Source: Desulfovibrio sp. A2
GTDB taxonomy: Bacteria > Desulfobacterota > Desulfovibrionia > Desulfovibrionales > Desulfovibrionaceae
Reading direction: 5' to 3'
DNA length: 64,000 nucleotides
Assembly (NCBI RefSeq): GCF_000226255.1
Contig: NZ_AGFG01000058.1
Span: 17,538 to 81,537, forward strand
The notes under the pieces are model-generated. The model had not been told where the DNA came from and did not search any database. It saw nothing but the letters and a program-made list of their open reading frames with translations. The translations under genes were made by a program, and so were the position numbers. How positions within the stretch are numbered: the stretch's first letter is position 1; each line of letters opens with the position of its first letter. Below are positions 1 to 9,048 of the stretch, piece after piece.

Positions 1-126
1 CGCGCCATCGGGCAGGGGACCGGGCGCGTTGCGGGAGGATGCGTTGCGCGCGGGCGCGTCTTCCGGCCCGGCGGAGGGGGCGTCCGGCAAGGCGTGGGGG
101 ATTTCGGGGGCGAGGGGCGTGGTCAC
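1..126 (-). CDS. N-terminus of an unidentified protein, cut by the window edge
   Basis: A minus-strand frame beginning at a GTG at 124-126 stays open to the left edge. It encodes about 42 residues rich in Pro, Ala and Asp (MTTPLAPEIPHALPDAPSAG...). No family can be recognised from this stretch. The start is uncertain because no good ribosome binding site is visible, and the frame is open further upstream to about position 165. It lies downstream of, and in the same direction as, the sensor-like gene ending at 216, so the two may be co-transcribed. It may be only a chance open frame in GC-rich DNA. Confidence 0.35.
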   Translation of the reverse strand, partial: MTTPLAPEIPHALPDAPSAGPEDAPARNASSRNAPGPLPDGA

Positions 127-215
127 GCCACAGGCTTGCCCCGCGCAGCGCCAAATTGCAAGCGCGGCGCGGGGAGGGCGACGGCGTGCGGGGGGGGGGA
201 TCCGTCCGCGCCCGC

Positions 216-2438
216 CTACACAGGCACGGCCACGATGCCGGTGATGTCGTTCTCGTAGTCGCCGGAATTCTTGTATTCGCGGTACCCGCACGAGGGGGCC
301 GCACCCAGTGCATGGCGCCGTCCCAGCATGTCGTGGATGCAACTGACCCCGGTGGGATCATCCGTGAGGGCCTGCGGCGGCAGGGGCAGCATGTGGCCGG
401 GCAGAATGTCCGGGCTGGTGGAGGACACCACCGTGCCGCCCGCGTCCACGTACAGGCCAAAGGCCCCGCGCATGGGGGCCTGTGCCGCGTCGCGGGGCAG
501 GGCGTCCGCCAGCATGGCCTCGAACTGCGGCCCGGAATCGAACACGATGCCGATGCCACCCACCGTGGTGCGCTCGTCCGCCGGGTGCATCACAGCCGCG
601 TTGTAGATGTAGGTGGGCCGCCCGCCGTACAGGTCGGACGGGGCAAAGGGCGACACCCGGTATTCCTGCTGGTTGCGGATGGATTGCACGGTCTGGCGCA
701 CGAAGTCGCACCCCGAAAGGTCGCGGACAACGCAGCCCTCGTTTTCCGGGTTGGAGACGGCCACCACCACCCCTGCGGCGTTGTACACGCACAGGTCGTG
801 GTACACCGTGTACAGGCCGTGGATGTAGCGCAGTATTTCCGTCATGCCGCGCCGGGCCGCCTCGGGCGGCATGGCCCGGCCGTGGCCCGCGGCAGCCAGC
901 ACCTGGCGGAAGGCGGGCGTCAGCGCCCACCAGCGGCAGTCGTTGGCCCGCTCGTACAGGTTGCGGTCCATGATGTCGCAGGCCAGCGCGGCCTTGAAGC
1001 GCAAGTCGCTGAGCAGGGCCGAGGAAACCGTGGCGTACAAGTCGTCGATGGACTTGACGAACATGTCCTTGGTCTTGTGGCCGATCTTGCGGATCTCGTC
1101 GAGCACCGGCAGGAATTCCTGGGCATTGCGTTTAACCGCGATGATCTGGCCGTTGATGACCACAAGGCCGAGATCCTGGTTCACGTCCTCGGACGTGGCG
1201 GCGATGTCCAGCAGGTCGTCCGAGAAGATGCACGAAGGCTCGGCGTTGTCGTTTCCTTTCGGTCCGATCCCGTTACCACCTGACTCCTGCCTGTCGCCCT
1301 CCCTGTCGGGGGCCGGGTGCAGCCCTTGGGCCATCCGGGCAAGATTCGCGCCGTCGCCGGTGCAACCGTTCTCTCCGTCACAGGCAAAGGCGGCGTGCGG
1401 CGGAGTGGCCGCGCAGCCGCGCCAGCCCAGCCCCAGATACCCCTGGTAGCCGTTGGTGGGGGCGCTGAAGGCCAGGTATTCCTCGCTGCCGCTGCCCAGG
1501 GATGTCAGCGCGCCGGGAGCCCGGTTGCCCAGGCACGAGCCCACCCGGAAATCGCCGGGCGCGCTTGACGCGATGACCGTGCCCGCCTCGTCGGTGAGAC
1601 AGAGCACCACGTCTTGCCGGCCGTTGACCAGCTTGCGGAAGATGCCCTCCATTTCGTCCTCGAAGCGGAAGCACAGGCACAGCACCCCCAGCGGGCGGCC
1701 CGTTTCCGGGTGCAGGATGCGGTGCGAGAAGATGTGGGCCACGGGCCTGCCGGGGCGCAGGTCGGACGGGCGGAAGGTTTCCAGGTAGCCGTTGGCGGCC
1801 AGGGTTGCGGCCACCAGCGGGTCTGCCGAGGCGCGCACCGGGGTGGCCTCGTCAAGCTGGGCGCGCACCCGGCCGTGCGTGTCGAGCACGAGGATTTCGT
1901 CGTAGACGGTGTACTTGGCGCGGTAGTCGCGCAGTCGGCGGCGCACGGCGGCGCAGGCGTCGTCCCCGGTGGCGGAGGTCATGAGGGGCATGTCGGGCGG
2001 GGGGACTGCGGGGGAGGGAGGGGGCGCGTGCTCGTCATTCCCCATGCCCGTCGCGCAGGTGTCGGCATCGCCGTCGCTGGCGGCCAGAAAATCCACCAGC
2101 ACCCCGTCGGTGGCCAGAAACCCCACGTCCGCCGTGCGCTCGAACAGGTTGCGCACCACGATGTCCACGGCAACCTGGGCCATGGCCCCCAGTTCCAGCG
2201 CCACCTTGCGGGTATTTTCGCGGGCCAGGCTGTCGATGAGCCGTTCCTGCAATTCCTGGAATTTGCGCTGGGCCTGATCCATGGAATCCAGCAGGGTGGC
2301 GGCCACGGAAAGGCTGTTGATCTTGCCGGTCAGGGAGACGCGGGTCCACCATTTGGACAGTGAACTCAGCGAACTGCGGTATTCGCCTATGCCGGGCATG
2401 TGGTGCAGGTACCTTCGCAACTCCACGTCTATGCTCAT
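216..2438 (-). CDS. Orphan sensor protein with two tandem Cache-like halves
   Basis: A 740-residue protein with no signal peptide, membrane helix or catalytic output domain. It has two similar halves. Residues about 90-130 hold a VVRNLFERTADVGFLATD motif, echoed near residue 490 by DIMDRNLYERANDCRWWALT. Each half then has a short helix ending in YTVYDEILVLD or YTVYHDLCVYN, followed by a Cache/PAS-like ligand-binding region. A low-complexity linker (about 350-400) separates the halves. The RNL(F/Y)ER motif is familiar from sensor modules of chemotaxis-related proteins in deltaproteobacteria, so a cytoplasmic small-molecule sensor acting on a partner is likely. That function is inferred. The start codon at 2438 has only a weak upstream GGGAC. 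Nothing next to it suggests a partner: the downstream neighbour is unidentified and the upstream genes are nickel uptake. Confidence 0.75.
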   Translation of the reverse strand: MSIDVELRRYLHHMPGIGEYRSSLSSLSKWWTRVSLTGKINSLSVAATLLDSMDQAQRKFQELQERLIDSLARENTRKVALELGAMAQVAVDIVVRNLFERTADVGFLATDGVLVDFLAASDGDADTCATGMGNDEHAPPPSPAVPPPDMPLMTSATGDDACAAVRRRLRDYRAKYTVYDEILVLDTHGRVRAQLDEATPVRASADPLVAATLAANGYLETFRPSDLRPGRPVAHIFSHRILHPETGRPLGVLCLCFRFEDEMEGIFRKLVNGRQDVVLCLTDEAGTVIASSAPGDFRVGSCLGNRAPGALTSLGSGSEEYLAFSAPTNGYQGYLGLGWRGCAATPPHAAFACDGENGCTGDGANLARMAQGLHPAPDREGDRQESGGNGIGPKGNDNAEPSCIFSDDLLDIAATSEDVNQDLGLVVINGQIIAVKRNAQEFLPVLDEIRKIGHKTKDMFVKSIDDLYATVSSALLSDLRFKAALACDIMDRNLYERANDCRWWALTPAFRQVLAAAGHGRAMPPEAARRGMTEILRYIHGLYTVYHDLCVYNAAGVVVAVSNPENEGCVVRDLSGCDFVRQTVQSIRNQQEYRVSPFAPSDLYGGRPTYIYNAAVMHPADERTTVGGIGIVFDSGPQFEAMLADALPRDAAQAPMRGAFGLYVDAGGTVVSSTSPDILPGHMLPLPPQALTDDPTGVSCIHDMLGRRHALGAAPSCGYREYKNSGDYENDITGIVAVPV

Positions 2439-2619
2439 GTTTTTGTCCCGCTGGTGTTGTTTTTACGAGAACGCAAAAAAAACGGGCGATAATTCTAGCG
2501 TCATATCTCTTGTATTGCCATGATTGTAAATATCATTATTCCCTTGGCCGCTGCCAGATTGCAGTGTGCACTCGAACAATGCGGTGGAATCACATGACTT
2601 TCCTGAAACCGGAAAATGT

Positions 2620-2647
2620 AAAAAAACCCCCAGCCGGGCCTGGGGGT
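2620..2647 (-). terminator. Rho-independent terminator of the nik operon
   Basis: An 8-bp perfect stem (ACCCCCAG / CTGGGGGT) with a 6-nt loop is followed, in the minus direction, by a run of seven T. It sits 134 bases beyond the nikE stop and before the divergent sensor-gene leader. The rest of the 2439-2780 gap is AT-rich at the sensor-gene side (2470-2560), probably its promoter, but no clear -35/-10 pair stands out. Confidence 0.85.
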
Positions 2648-2780
2648 GGGATGAAGACGGGTAGGGCTGCCGGTTCGTGGGGTGGGGAGGCCCGTGGGCG
2701 CGCACGGGGAATCGTCGCAAGGAGGCGCGCGTCGCCCGGCCGCCCGGCCGCGTGGTAGCGGCGGGCGGCGAAAGGCCCCG

Positions 2781-3683
2781 TTACAGCGGCGCGTCAGCCG
2801 GCATGGCGGGCATGGCGGGCAGGATGGCCGCGCGCAAGGCATCGAAGGCGGCCTGGTGGGGGGCCTGCCGCGCGCAGGCATGACCCTGGGCGTGCATGTC
2901 CACCGGGGCCACGCGGCCCTCCGTGAGCACGGCGGCCTCGTCGCAAAACAGCGGGATGAGGCGCACGTCGTGCGTCACGAACAGGTAGGCGGTACCGGTG
3001 GCGCGGCGCAGTTCGGTCAGCAGGTCCAGGATGCGGGCCTGCACCAGCATGTCCAGGCTGCTCAGGGCTTCGTCCAGCAGGATCAGCCGGGGCCGGGGGG
3101 CCAGCGCGCGGGCTATGCACACCCGTTGCAGTTGCCCGCCGCTCAGGCGGTGGGGCAGCCGGTCCAGCAGGGCCGGGGAAAGGCGCACCTGCTCCAGCAG
3201 TTCACCTGCGCGGGCGCGGCGCTGGCGGCGGTCGAGCGTGGTGAAGTTTTCCAGCGGCTCGCCGATGATGCGCTCCACGGTCAGGCGCGGGTTCACCGCG
3301 TTCACCGAATTCTGGAAGACCACCTGCACGTGGCGGCGGTCCTTGCCGAGTCCGTGGCGGGTATCGCGCCCCCAGGCACGCCCCATGAAGCGCACCTCGC
3401 CGCCGTCGGGCCGTTCCAGACCCAGGGCGATGCGGCACAGGGTGCTCTTGCCCGCGCCGCTGGGGCCCACAACGCCGGTGCACCCGCCTTCGCGCACGGT
3501 CAGGTCCACGCCGCGCAGTACCTCGCGCACCTGGCGCGGGGCAAACCACCCGCCGGTGCGATAGCTGCGGGTTACGCCCCGCAGTTCCAGCAGGGACGGG
3601 GCGTCGTTGCCGCCGGTTACGCCGGGGCGGTTGGGGAGCACGGGATGGGCGGTGTCGGCGGGATGCATGGCGGTGTCCTTCAT
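2781..3683 (-). CDS. nikE: Nickel/peptide-type ABC transporter ATP-binding protein (NikE/OppF class)
   Basis: A 300-residue ATPase of the oligopeptide/nickel importer class. Walker A is GPSGAGKS (about residue 74), the signature is LSGGQLQRVCIARAL, and Walker B is LILLDEALSSLD. It would pair with NikD to drive uptake through NikBC at the inner membrane. It overlaps the end of nikD by 4 bases (ATGA), showing translational coupling, and is the last gene of a nikABCDE-ordered minus-strand operon. Nickel is assigned because the operon's binding protein closely follows E. coli NikA; the ATPase alone could equally serve a peptide importer. The stretch after the signature is normal, but the C-terminal Cys-rich dipeptide-transporter tail is absent, as in nickel-type members. 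Confidence 0.85.
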   Translation of the reverse strand: MKDTAMHPADTAHPVLPNRPGVTGGNDAPSLLELRGVTRSYRTGGWFAPRQVREVLRGVDLTVREGGCTGVVGPSGAGKSTLCRIALGLERPDGGEVRFMGRAWGRDTRHGLGKDRRHVQVVFQNSVNAVNPRLTVERIIGEPLENFTTLDRRQRRARAGELLEQVRLSPALLDRLPHRLSGGQLQRVCIARALAPRPRLILLDEALSSLDMLVQARILDLLTELRRATGTAYLFVTHDVRLIPLFCDEAAVLTEGRVAPVDMHAQGHACARQAPHQAAFDALRAAILPAMPAMPADAPL

Positions 3684-4621
3684 GGGCGGCCTGCGGCGGC
3701 GGAAGCGAGGGCAGGATGCTGCTGCACGCTGCCGCCCTCTTGCAGCGGGTACTGGCCGTACAGCCGGTGATGCGCGGCCAGCAGGGCCTGGGTGTATGGG
3801 TGGCGGGGCGCGGCGAACAGGGCGCGCGCGTCGCCCTGCTCCACCACGCGGCCATGGCGCATGACGGCCATGTGATCGGCCATGCGGGCCGCCACGCTGA
3901 GGTCATGGGTCACCAGCAGGATGGCCGTGTTCCGGGTGCGCCGCACCTGGTCCAGCAGGTCCAGCACGCGGGCCTGCGAGGGCAGGTCGAGGTCGGTGGT
4001 GGGCTCGTCGGCAATGAGCAGTTCCACGTCCAGCATCAGCGCCAGGGCGATCATCACCCGCTGGAGCATGCCGCCGCTCATCTGGAACGGGTAGTGACGC
4101 AGGATGGCGTCCGCATCGGCAAAGCCCACCTCGCGCAGGGCAGACAGCGCGGCCTTGCGCCAGCCGGTCCGGCTGCCGTTGGTGGCTGCGTCGGGTAGAT
4201 GCGCGGTCAGGGTTTCCTGGAAATGCGCGGCGATGGTGAACACCGGGTCGAAGCAGCTGGCCGGGTTCTGCAGCACGTAGGCCGCGTTGCGCCCGCGCAA
4301 CAGGCGCAGCCGTTCCGGCGGCGCGCCGTCCACGGCTTGCCCGACCACGCGGATGGAGCCCGCCGCCCGGACCACCCCTTCCGGCAGCATGCCCAGCAGG
4401 GCCATGCAGGTCAGCGACTTGCCGCAACCGCTGGGCCCCACCAGGCACACCACCTGGCCGCGCTCCACCGTCAGGTCCACGGGGCCGACCAGCGGGGGTG
4501 CCGCATCCGTGACGCCCGATCGTGGGACGGCGCGGCGCAATTCCAGCCCGCGCACGGCCAGCGCGGGGACGGTGACGGGAATCTCTGCGGTGGCGGGAAC
4601 CTCTGGTGTCGTGCCGCTCAT
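3680..4621 (-). CDS. nikD: Nickel/peptide-type ABC transporter ATP-binding protein (NikD/OppD class)
   Basis: A 313-residue ATPase with Walker A GPSGCGKS (about residue 63), signature MSGGMLQRVMIALAL and Walker B LLIADEPTTDLD. It is the partner of NikE in a heterodimeric ATPase. The first 20 residues are a variable Pro/Thr/Ala-rich lead before the conserved beta strand. It overlaps nikC upstream (4618-4621) and nikE downstream (3680-3683) by 4 bases each, so the set nikB-C-D-E is tightly coupled. Substrate specificity comes from NikA and the permeases, not from this protein. Confidence 0.87.
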   Translation of the reverse strand: MSGTTPEVPATAEIPVTVPALAVRGLELRRAVPRSGVTDAAPPLVGPVDLTVERGQVVCLVGPSGCGKSLTCMALLGMLPEGVVRAAGSIRVVGQAVDGAPPERLRLLRGRNAAYVLQNPASCFDPVFTIAAHFQETLTAHLPDAATNGSRTGWRKAALSALREVGFADADAILRHYPFQMSGGMLQRVMIALALMLDVELLIADEPTTDLDLPSQARVLDLLDQVRRTRNTAILLVTHDLSVAARMADHMAVMRHGRVVEQGDARALFAAPRHPYTQALLAAHHRLYGQYPLQEGGSVQQHPALASAAAGRP

Positions 4622-5664
4622 GCCGCCTCCTCGCGTGCGCCCGCGCCGATGCCGCCGAAGTCCGGCGCACCGGGCTCCGCATCCTCATGCTCTTCCATGC
4701 CGTCCATGCCGTCCATGCCGTCCAGACCATCTGGCCCGGCGGGGCCATGCGGCGCGCAGTCCGTCTCGCGCGCGGCGGCGGGGTCCAGCGCGTCGCGCAG
4801 GGCGTCGCCCAGCAGGTTGAAGGCCATCACCGTCACGAAGATCATCAGGCCGGGGTACAGCAACAGTTCCGGGTGGGTGCCGATGTATTCGCGCGCGTCG
4901 CCGATCATCACCCCCCATTCCGGCGTCGGGGGGCGCACCCCAAGGCCCAGGAAGGACAGCCCGGAGACGTGCAGCAGCATGTGGCCCACGTCCAGCCCGG
5001 CCATGACCAGCATCTGGGCCAGCACCGGCGGCAGGATGTGCCGCAGCACCAGCCGCGCCGGGCGGGTGCCCGCCGCGCGCGCGGCCAGCACGTATTCGCG
5101 CTGCTTCAGCCCCAGAACCAGCCCGCGCGCGAACCGCGCGTACCAAGCCCAGTGGGTGCAGGCCACGGCGATGACCACGTTGGTCAGGCCCGAGCCCAGC
5201 AGCCCCACCAGGAACAGCGCAAGGATGAAGGTGGGAAAGGTCATGAACACGTCGCAGGCGCGCATGAGCAGGCCGTCCACCCGGCCGCCCGCGTAGCCCG
5301 CCACGCAGCCCGCCGTCAGCCCCACGGCCACGATGCAGGTCAAGATGGCGGCCACGGCGAACAGCGAGACCCGCGTGCCATGGCACAGCCGGGCCAGCAC
5401 GCTGCGGCCCAGGTGGTCGGTGCCCAGGGGTTCCTCCAGGCTGGGGGCCTCGAACTTGCGGGTGATGTCCACATCGTCGGGGGGGCGGGGAGAGAAGGCG
5501 GGCGCGAACACGGCCATGGTCAGGATGATGCACAGCAGGGCCAGCGCGGCCAGGGCCGTGGGCCGCGACAGCAACTGGCGCAGCAGGGCGCTGCCGGGGG
5601 GTGTGTCGAAAACGGCCGGGGGGGCCATGGAGGGCGTGTCGGCGGCGAGGGTTTCCGTACTCAT
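4618..5664 (-). CDS. nikC: Nickel ABC transporter permease (NikC/DppC class)
   Basis: A 348-residue inner-membrane permease. After a 30-residue cytoplasmic lead, a first helix (about 38-55) is followed by the DppC-type loop (PLGTDHLGRSVLARL) and five more helices. The EAA loop reads REYVLAARAAGTRPARLVLRH. The start at 5664 was chosen because it overlaps the nikB stop by 4 bases (ATGA), although the frame stays open upstream. The C-terminus is unusual: about 45 extra residues containing a DGLDGMDGMDGM repeat (a 9-bp DNA repeat near 4697-4725) and an acidic tail, beyond where family members normally end. A metal-binding role for this tail is only a guess. Confidence 0.87.
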   Translation of the reverse strand: MSTETLAADTPSMAPPAVFDTPPGSALLRQLLSRPTALAALALLCIILTMAVFAPAFSPRPPDDVDITRKFEAPSLEEPLGTDHLGRSVLARLCHGTRVSLFAVAAILTCIVAVGLTAGCVAGYAGGRVDGLLMRACDVFMTFPTFILALFLVGLLGSGLTNVVIAVACTHWAWYARFARGLVLGLKQREYVLAARAAGTRPARLVLRHILPPVLAQMLVMAGLDVGHMLLHVSGLSFLGLGVRPPTPEWGVMIGDAREYIGTHPELLLYPGLMIFVTVMAFNLLGDALRDALDPAAARETDCAPHGPAGPDGLDGMDGMDGMEEHEDAEPGAPDFGGIGAGAREEAA

Positions 5665-6602
5665 GCGCGGTCCTCCCCCAGGCGGATGCGCGGGTCTGCC
5701 CATGCGTACAGGATGTCCACGGCCAGGTTGCACAGCACGAAGATGGCCGTCATCAGCAGCATGAAGCACTGCAATATGGGGTAGTCGCGGTTGTACACGG
5801 CGGACACGGCATAGCGGCCCACGCCCGGCCAGGCGAAAACCGTTTCCACGATCACCGCGCCGCCCAGCAGTTCGCCCACGTGCATGCCGAGGGATGTCAG
5901 CACCGGGATCAGCGAGTTCTTGAACATGTGCCGCCACACCACGCCGCGTTCGGAAATGCCGCGTGCCCGTGCATACATGATGTGCCGGGCGTGCATGTTT
6001 TCCAGCAGGCTGGTGCGGATGAGTCGGGTGTTGATGCCCATGGACATCAGCGACAGGGTGACCGCGGGCAGCACCAGATGCTCGAAGCCGCCGCGCCCCA
6101 GCGCGGGCAGCCAGCCCAGCCTGACAGCGAACAGCCATACCAGCAGGAAGCCCAGCCAGAAGTTGGGCAAGGATACGCTGGTGTAGGACAGGGCGCGGGC
6201 CGCGTTGTCCAGCGGGCGGTCGCGGTGCAGGGCCGCGCCGACCCCCAGGGGCACGCTGACGGCCAGGGTGAGCAGCAGGGCCGCCCCGGCCAGTTGCAGG
6301 GTGGCGGGCAGGTAGTGCAGCACATCGCCCAGCACCGGGCGGCCGGTGACGTAGGAGTTGCCGAAGTCGCCGGTGACGGCGCGGGCCAGCCAGCGGGCGT
6401 ACTGTTGCCACAGGGGCAGGTCCAGTTCCAGCATGCGGCGGGCGGTGGCCAGGGCCTCGTCGGTGGGGGGGATGCGCGACAGGCGCAGGTAGGCCATGGC
6501 CGGGTCGCCCTGGGCGTCGCGCAGCAGCAGGAAGACCACCACCGAGACCAGTAGCAGCAGGGGGATGAGCGCGGCGAGGCGTTTCAGGATGTAGGCGGGC
6601 AT
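5661..6602 (-). CDS. nikB: Nickel ABC transporter permease (NikB/DppB class)
   Basis: A 313-residue permease that starts directly with the first transmembrane helix (residues 9-28), as DppB/NikB proteins do. It has the periplasmic DppB-type region, then helices and the EAA loop (ARGISERGVVWRHMFKN, about residues 200-216). The C-terminus IRLGEDRA is typical. It forms the channel with NikC. It is the first gene of the tightly packed B-C-D-E block and is separated from nikA by a 355-bp gap holding a long palindrome, so it may be expressed at a lower level than nikA. Confidence 0.88.
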   Translation of the reverse strand: MPAYILKRLAALIPLLLLVSVVVFLLLRDAQGDPAMAYLRLSRIPPTDEALATARRMLELDLPLWQQYARWLARAVTGDFGNSYVTGRPVLGDVLHYLPATLQLAGAALLLTLAVSVPLGVGAALHRDRPLDNAARALSYTSVSLPNFWLGFLLVWLFAVRLGWLPALGRGGFEHLVLPAVTLSLMSMGINTRLIRTSLLENMHARHIMYARARGISERGVVWRHMFKNSLIPVLTSLGMHVGELLGGAVIVETVFAWPGVGRYAVSAVYNRDYPILQCFMLLMTAIFVLCNLAVDILYAWADPRIRLGEDRA

Positions 6603-6669
6603 GCGTGGTTTCCGGGGCTGGGGGGGGGGATGCCTCCGTCACGCGATCACGCAGCTTGCGGAATCCGCC

Positions 6670-6767
6670 TTTTGGGGCCGGGCGGCGTTGGCGCTTGATT
6701 TTCACTGCTCACGTACGTCAGTACGCTCCGCGTGAAAATCGCGCGCCGCCTTGCCCGGCCTCAAAAA
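6670..6767. repeat. Long imperfect palindromic repeat between nikA and nikB
   Basis: Two arms of about 36 bases (6670-6705 and 6732-6767) form an imperfect inverted repeat; arm ends read TTTTGGGGCCGGGC and GCCCGGCCTCAAAAA. The loop holds a second small stem around CGTACGTCAGTACG. Weaker symmetry (GGAAT...) extends to about 6640 and 6800. It occupies most of the 355-bp nikA-nikB gap. A related structure with the same AGTACGCTCC core is at 16138-16198, so this is probably a repeat family. In RNA it would form a strong hairpin that could stabilise nikA mRNA or attenuate nikBCDE. Confidence 0.8.
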
Positions 6768-6957
6768 TCGTAATTCCTTGCTTCGCGACCGCACCAGCCA
6801 TCCGCGCCGGAAAGACCGGCGCGGAGTATAAGGAAGAAAGGCAGTTTTCCTCGGAAATATCAGGAAGACAAATATGGTGAAGGTTAAAGGCGCCGATGTA
6901 TCCAAGCGGATGGAGCAAGGAGAAGGCGGCGCGTGGCCGCCCTCCCGCTTCTCGCTT

Positions 6958-8616
6958 CTATTTCAGGCGCATGTCCTCGAAGGGGATTTCCGTGTCCATG
7001 GCGCCGAAGTGCACCCCGTCCACACGGGCGGTGTGCACCACCATGCTGGTCTGGTAGGTCAGCGGCAGGTACACGGCCTGCTCGTGCAGGGTGGTCAGGA
7101 TGTCGCGGTACAGGTTCTGGCGCGTGGTTTCGTCGGTGGTCAGCAGCACCTTGCCGATCCTGGCGTCGATGTCGGCCTTCATGGGCAGGCCGAGCTGTGC
7201 CTGGTAGTCGGCGTGGGTGGGCACGCGCATGCCGCTGACGAAGGAATGCGGGTCGTAGGGTGCGCCCCAGGTGTCGCCAAACACCATGCCGAACGCGCCG
7301 CTTTTCTGGCGTTCGCCGATGGCGTCTTCTTCCTCGCCGATCAGGTTGGCCTGCACGCCCACGCGGGCCAGTTCCGATTGCAGGAATTCGGCGATGGCCT
7401 TTTGCAGGGCGTCGTTGCCCACGAAGCACAGGTCGACGGACAGCGGCTTGCCGTCCTTCATGCGCGGACCCTTGGTATCCTTGGGGTTGGCGCGCTTCCA
7501 GCCTGCCTCGTCCAGCAAGGCTTCCGCCCTGGCGGTGTCGTGGGCGTAGGGGGGCAGCTTCAGGTCGCAGTAGGGGGACGTGGGCGGGAACAGGGCGTCG
7601 GCGCGCGCCTCCGCGTTCAGGAAGATGCCCTTGACCATGGCGTCCTTGTTGATGGCGTGCAGGATGGCCTTGCGCACGGCGATGTCGGCGGTGGGGCCGC
7701 TCTTGCTGTTCAGCGCGATGACCCGGCTGGCCTGCGGCGGCGAAAGGTAGGTGGCGTAGGTGTCGCCTTTCTTCAGGGCGTCGAAGGCTTCCAGGCTGAT
7801 CTGGCCGCCGCCGTGGCCGCCGCCGCCGAAGACCAGGTCAAGCTCGCCCGCCTGCAGGGCCACCAGGCGGGTGTTGGGGTCCGGGATGACCCGGACCACG
7901 ATGCGCTTGATGGCGGGCTTTTTGCCCCAGTAGGCGTCGTTGCGCTCGAATACGTCGTATTCGCCCTTGCGGGTTTCCACCAGCTTCCACGGGCCGGTGC
8001 CCACGGCCGCCTTGATGCCGTCATTGGTGTTGCCGGACGCGGGAAACGCCGAGGGCGACAGGAAGCGCACGGGCCGGATCAGCGCCAGTTCCTGCAACGT
8101 GGGGTAGTAGGCGTTTTTCAGCACCAGGCGCACGGTGCGCGCGTCGGGCGTTTCCACCTTGTCGATCTGGGCCACCAGTTCCAGCCAGTCGTGCCGGGCG
8201 CGGTTGGCCAGCACCGTCTCGAAATTCATGCGCACGGCCTTGGAATCGAAGGGCGTGCCGTCGGAAAAGGTCACGCCCTTGCGCAGCGTGAAGGTGTACA
8301 CCTTGCCGTCGGGCGAGGTGGTCCAGCTTTCGGCCAGCCAGGGTTCGATGGCCCCGCCCTTGGCGTACTTGACCAGCGGCTCGTACACCATGCCCTGCGC
8401 GAACATCTGGTTGGGCGAATACTTGTGCGGATTCAGCTCGCCCACGTTGGAAGGCCAGGAATAGCGCAGGGTGTCCGCCGGGGTGTCGGCGGCGTGCGCG
8501 GCAAGGGGGGCGGCCAGGCCGCCCGCCACCATCAGGACGGCGAGCAGCGGCAGCAGAAGCGCCCGCAGCCAGTGGCGCGGGAACGGGGCGACAGCGAATG
8601 GCGACCGGGTCGGCAT
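6958..8616 (-). CDS. nikA: Periplasmic nickel-binding protein NikA (SBP family 5)
   Basis: A 552-residue solute-binding protein. The signal peptide has an Arg-rich start, a long hydrophobic core and an AAHA cleavage region (about residue 35). The mature part closely follows E. coli NikA as I recall it: NVGELNPHKYSPNQMFAQG, MVYEPLVKYA, WLELVAQIDKVETPD, WGAPYDPHSF and VPTHADYQAQ, the last region carrying the His that binds the nickel complex in E. coli. It would capture Ni, probably as a Ni-histidine-type chelate, for NikBCDE. Nickel is needed for hydrogenases. ATG 8616 is preferred over 8643 because GGAG lies 6 bases upstream. No NikR-like palindrome is evident upstream. Confidence 0.92.
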   Translation of the reverse strand: MPTRSPFAVAPFPRHWLRALLLPLLAVLMVAGGLAAPLAAHAADTPADTLRYSWPSNVGELNPHKYSPNQMFAQGMVYEPLVKYAKGGAIEPWLAESWTTSPDGKVYTFTLRKGVTFSDGTPFDSKAVRMNFETVLANRARHDWLELVAQIDKVETPDARTVRLVLKNAYYPTLQELALIRPVRFLSPSAFPASGNTNDGIKAAVGTGPWKLVETRKGEYDVFERNDAYWGKKPAIKRIVVRVIPDPNTRLVALQAGELDLVFGGGGHGGGQISLEAFDALKKGDTYATYLSPPQASRVIALNSKSGPTADIAVRKAILHAINKDAMVKGIFLNAEARADALFPPTSPYCDLKLPPYAHDTARAEALLDEAGWKRANPKDTKGPRMKDGKPLSVDLCFVGNDALQKAIAEFLQSELARVGVQANLIGEEEDAIGERQKSGAFGMVFGDTWGAPYDPHSFVSGMRVPTHADYQAQLGLPMKADIDARIGKVLLTTDETTRQNLYRDILTTLHEQAVYLPLTYQTSMVVHTARVDGVHFGAMDTEIPFEDMRLK

Positions 8617-8892
8617 GTCGTTCTCCGGAATTTGAATGTGCATTTCAGATAAAAAAAAATAAAGTGTGCCACTCCGAATGCCAGAATGGAAAATTCATGT
8701 CAACGATACAGCGGGCAGATTGCTGTTTCATTTTGTAATCCTGATGAATTTACTTGGGTTATTGCGTGGGTGGTCGCGTTGAGGCCAGCGAGGGAGATTG
8801 CACGACTGGGGGCCGGGCGTGCCTGGGGGGCGGACGGTATGCGGATGTCTTGCCGGGCTAGGGCCATCCGCAGAGCCGGTGCGGTGGGGTGT

Positions 8893-8927
8893 GCCCTGCG
8901 GGCACGGCTGCGCCGAGCCCGCAGGGC
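8893..8927. repeat. Perfect 11-bp inverted repeat in the nikA-molbindin gap
   Basis: GCCCTGCGGGC at 8893-8903 is repeated as its exact reverse complement at 8917-8927, with a 13-base loop. There is no T run, so it is not a typical terminator. The gap 8617-9174 separates divergent nikA and the molbindin gene. Its two ends are AT-rich (8640-8770 and 9050-9115), consistent with promoters on both sides; the middle holds only this hairpin. Confidence 0.5.
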
Positions 8928-9048
8928 GGGGAAGGGGGACATGATATTTCCGCCAGAGGATGCGGTAACGCGTTCATACGGTGTGCGGCAGATGTGCAAT
9001 GGGACACAGTAAAACGCAGAAACGGTCACGAATTTTCAGGACGTACGG

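Noticed and set aside
8640..8770. NikR operator upstream of nikA
   Set aside because: No spaced inverted repeat of the NikR type is visible, although the region is AT-rich and probably holds the promoter.
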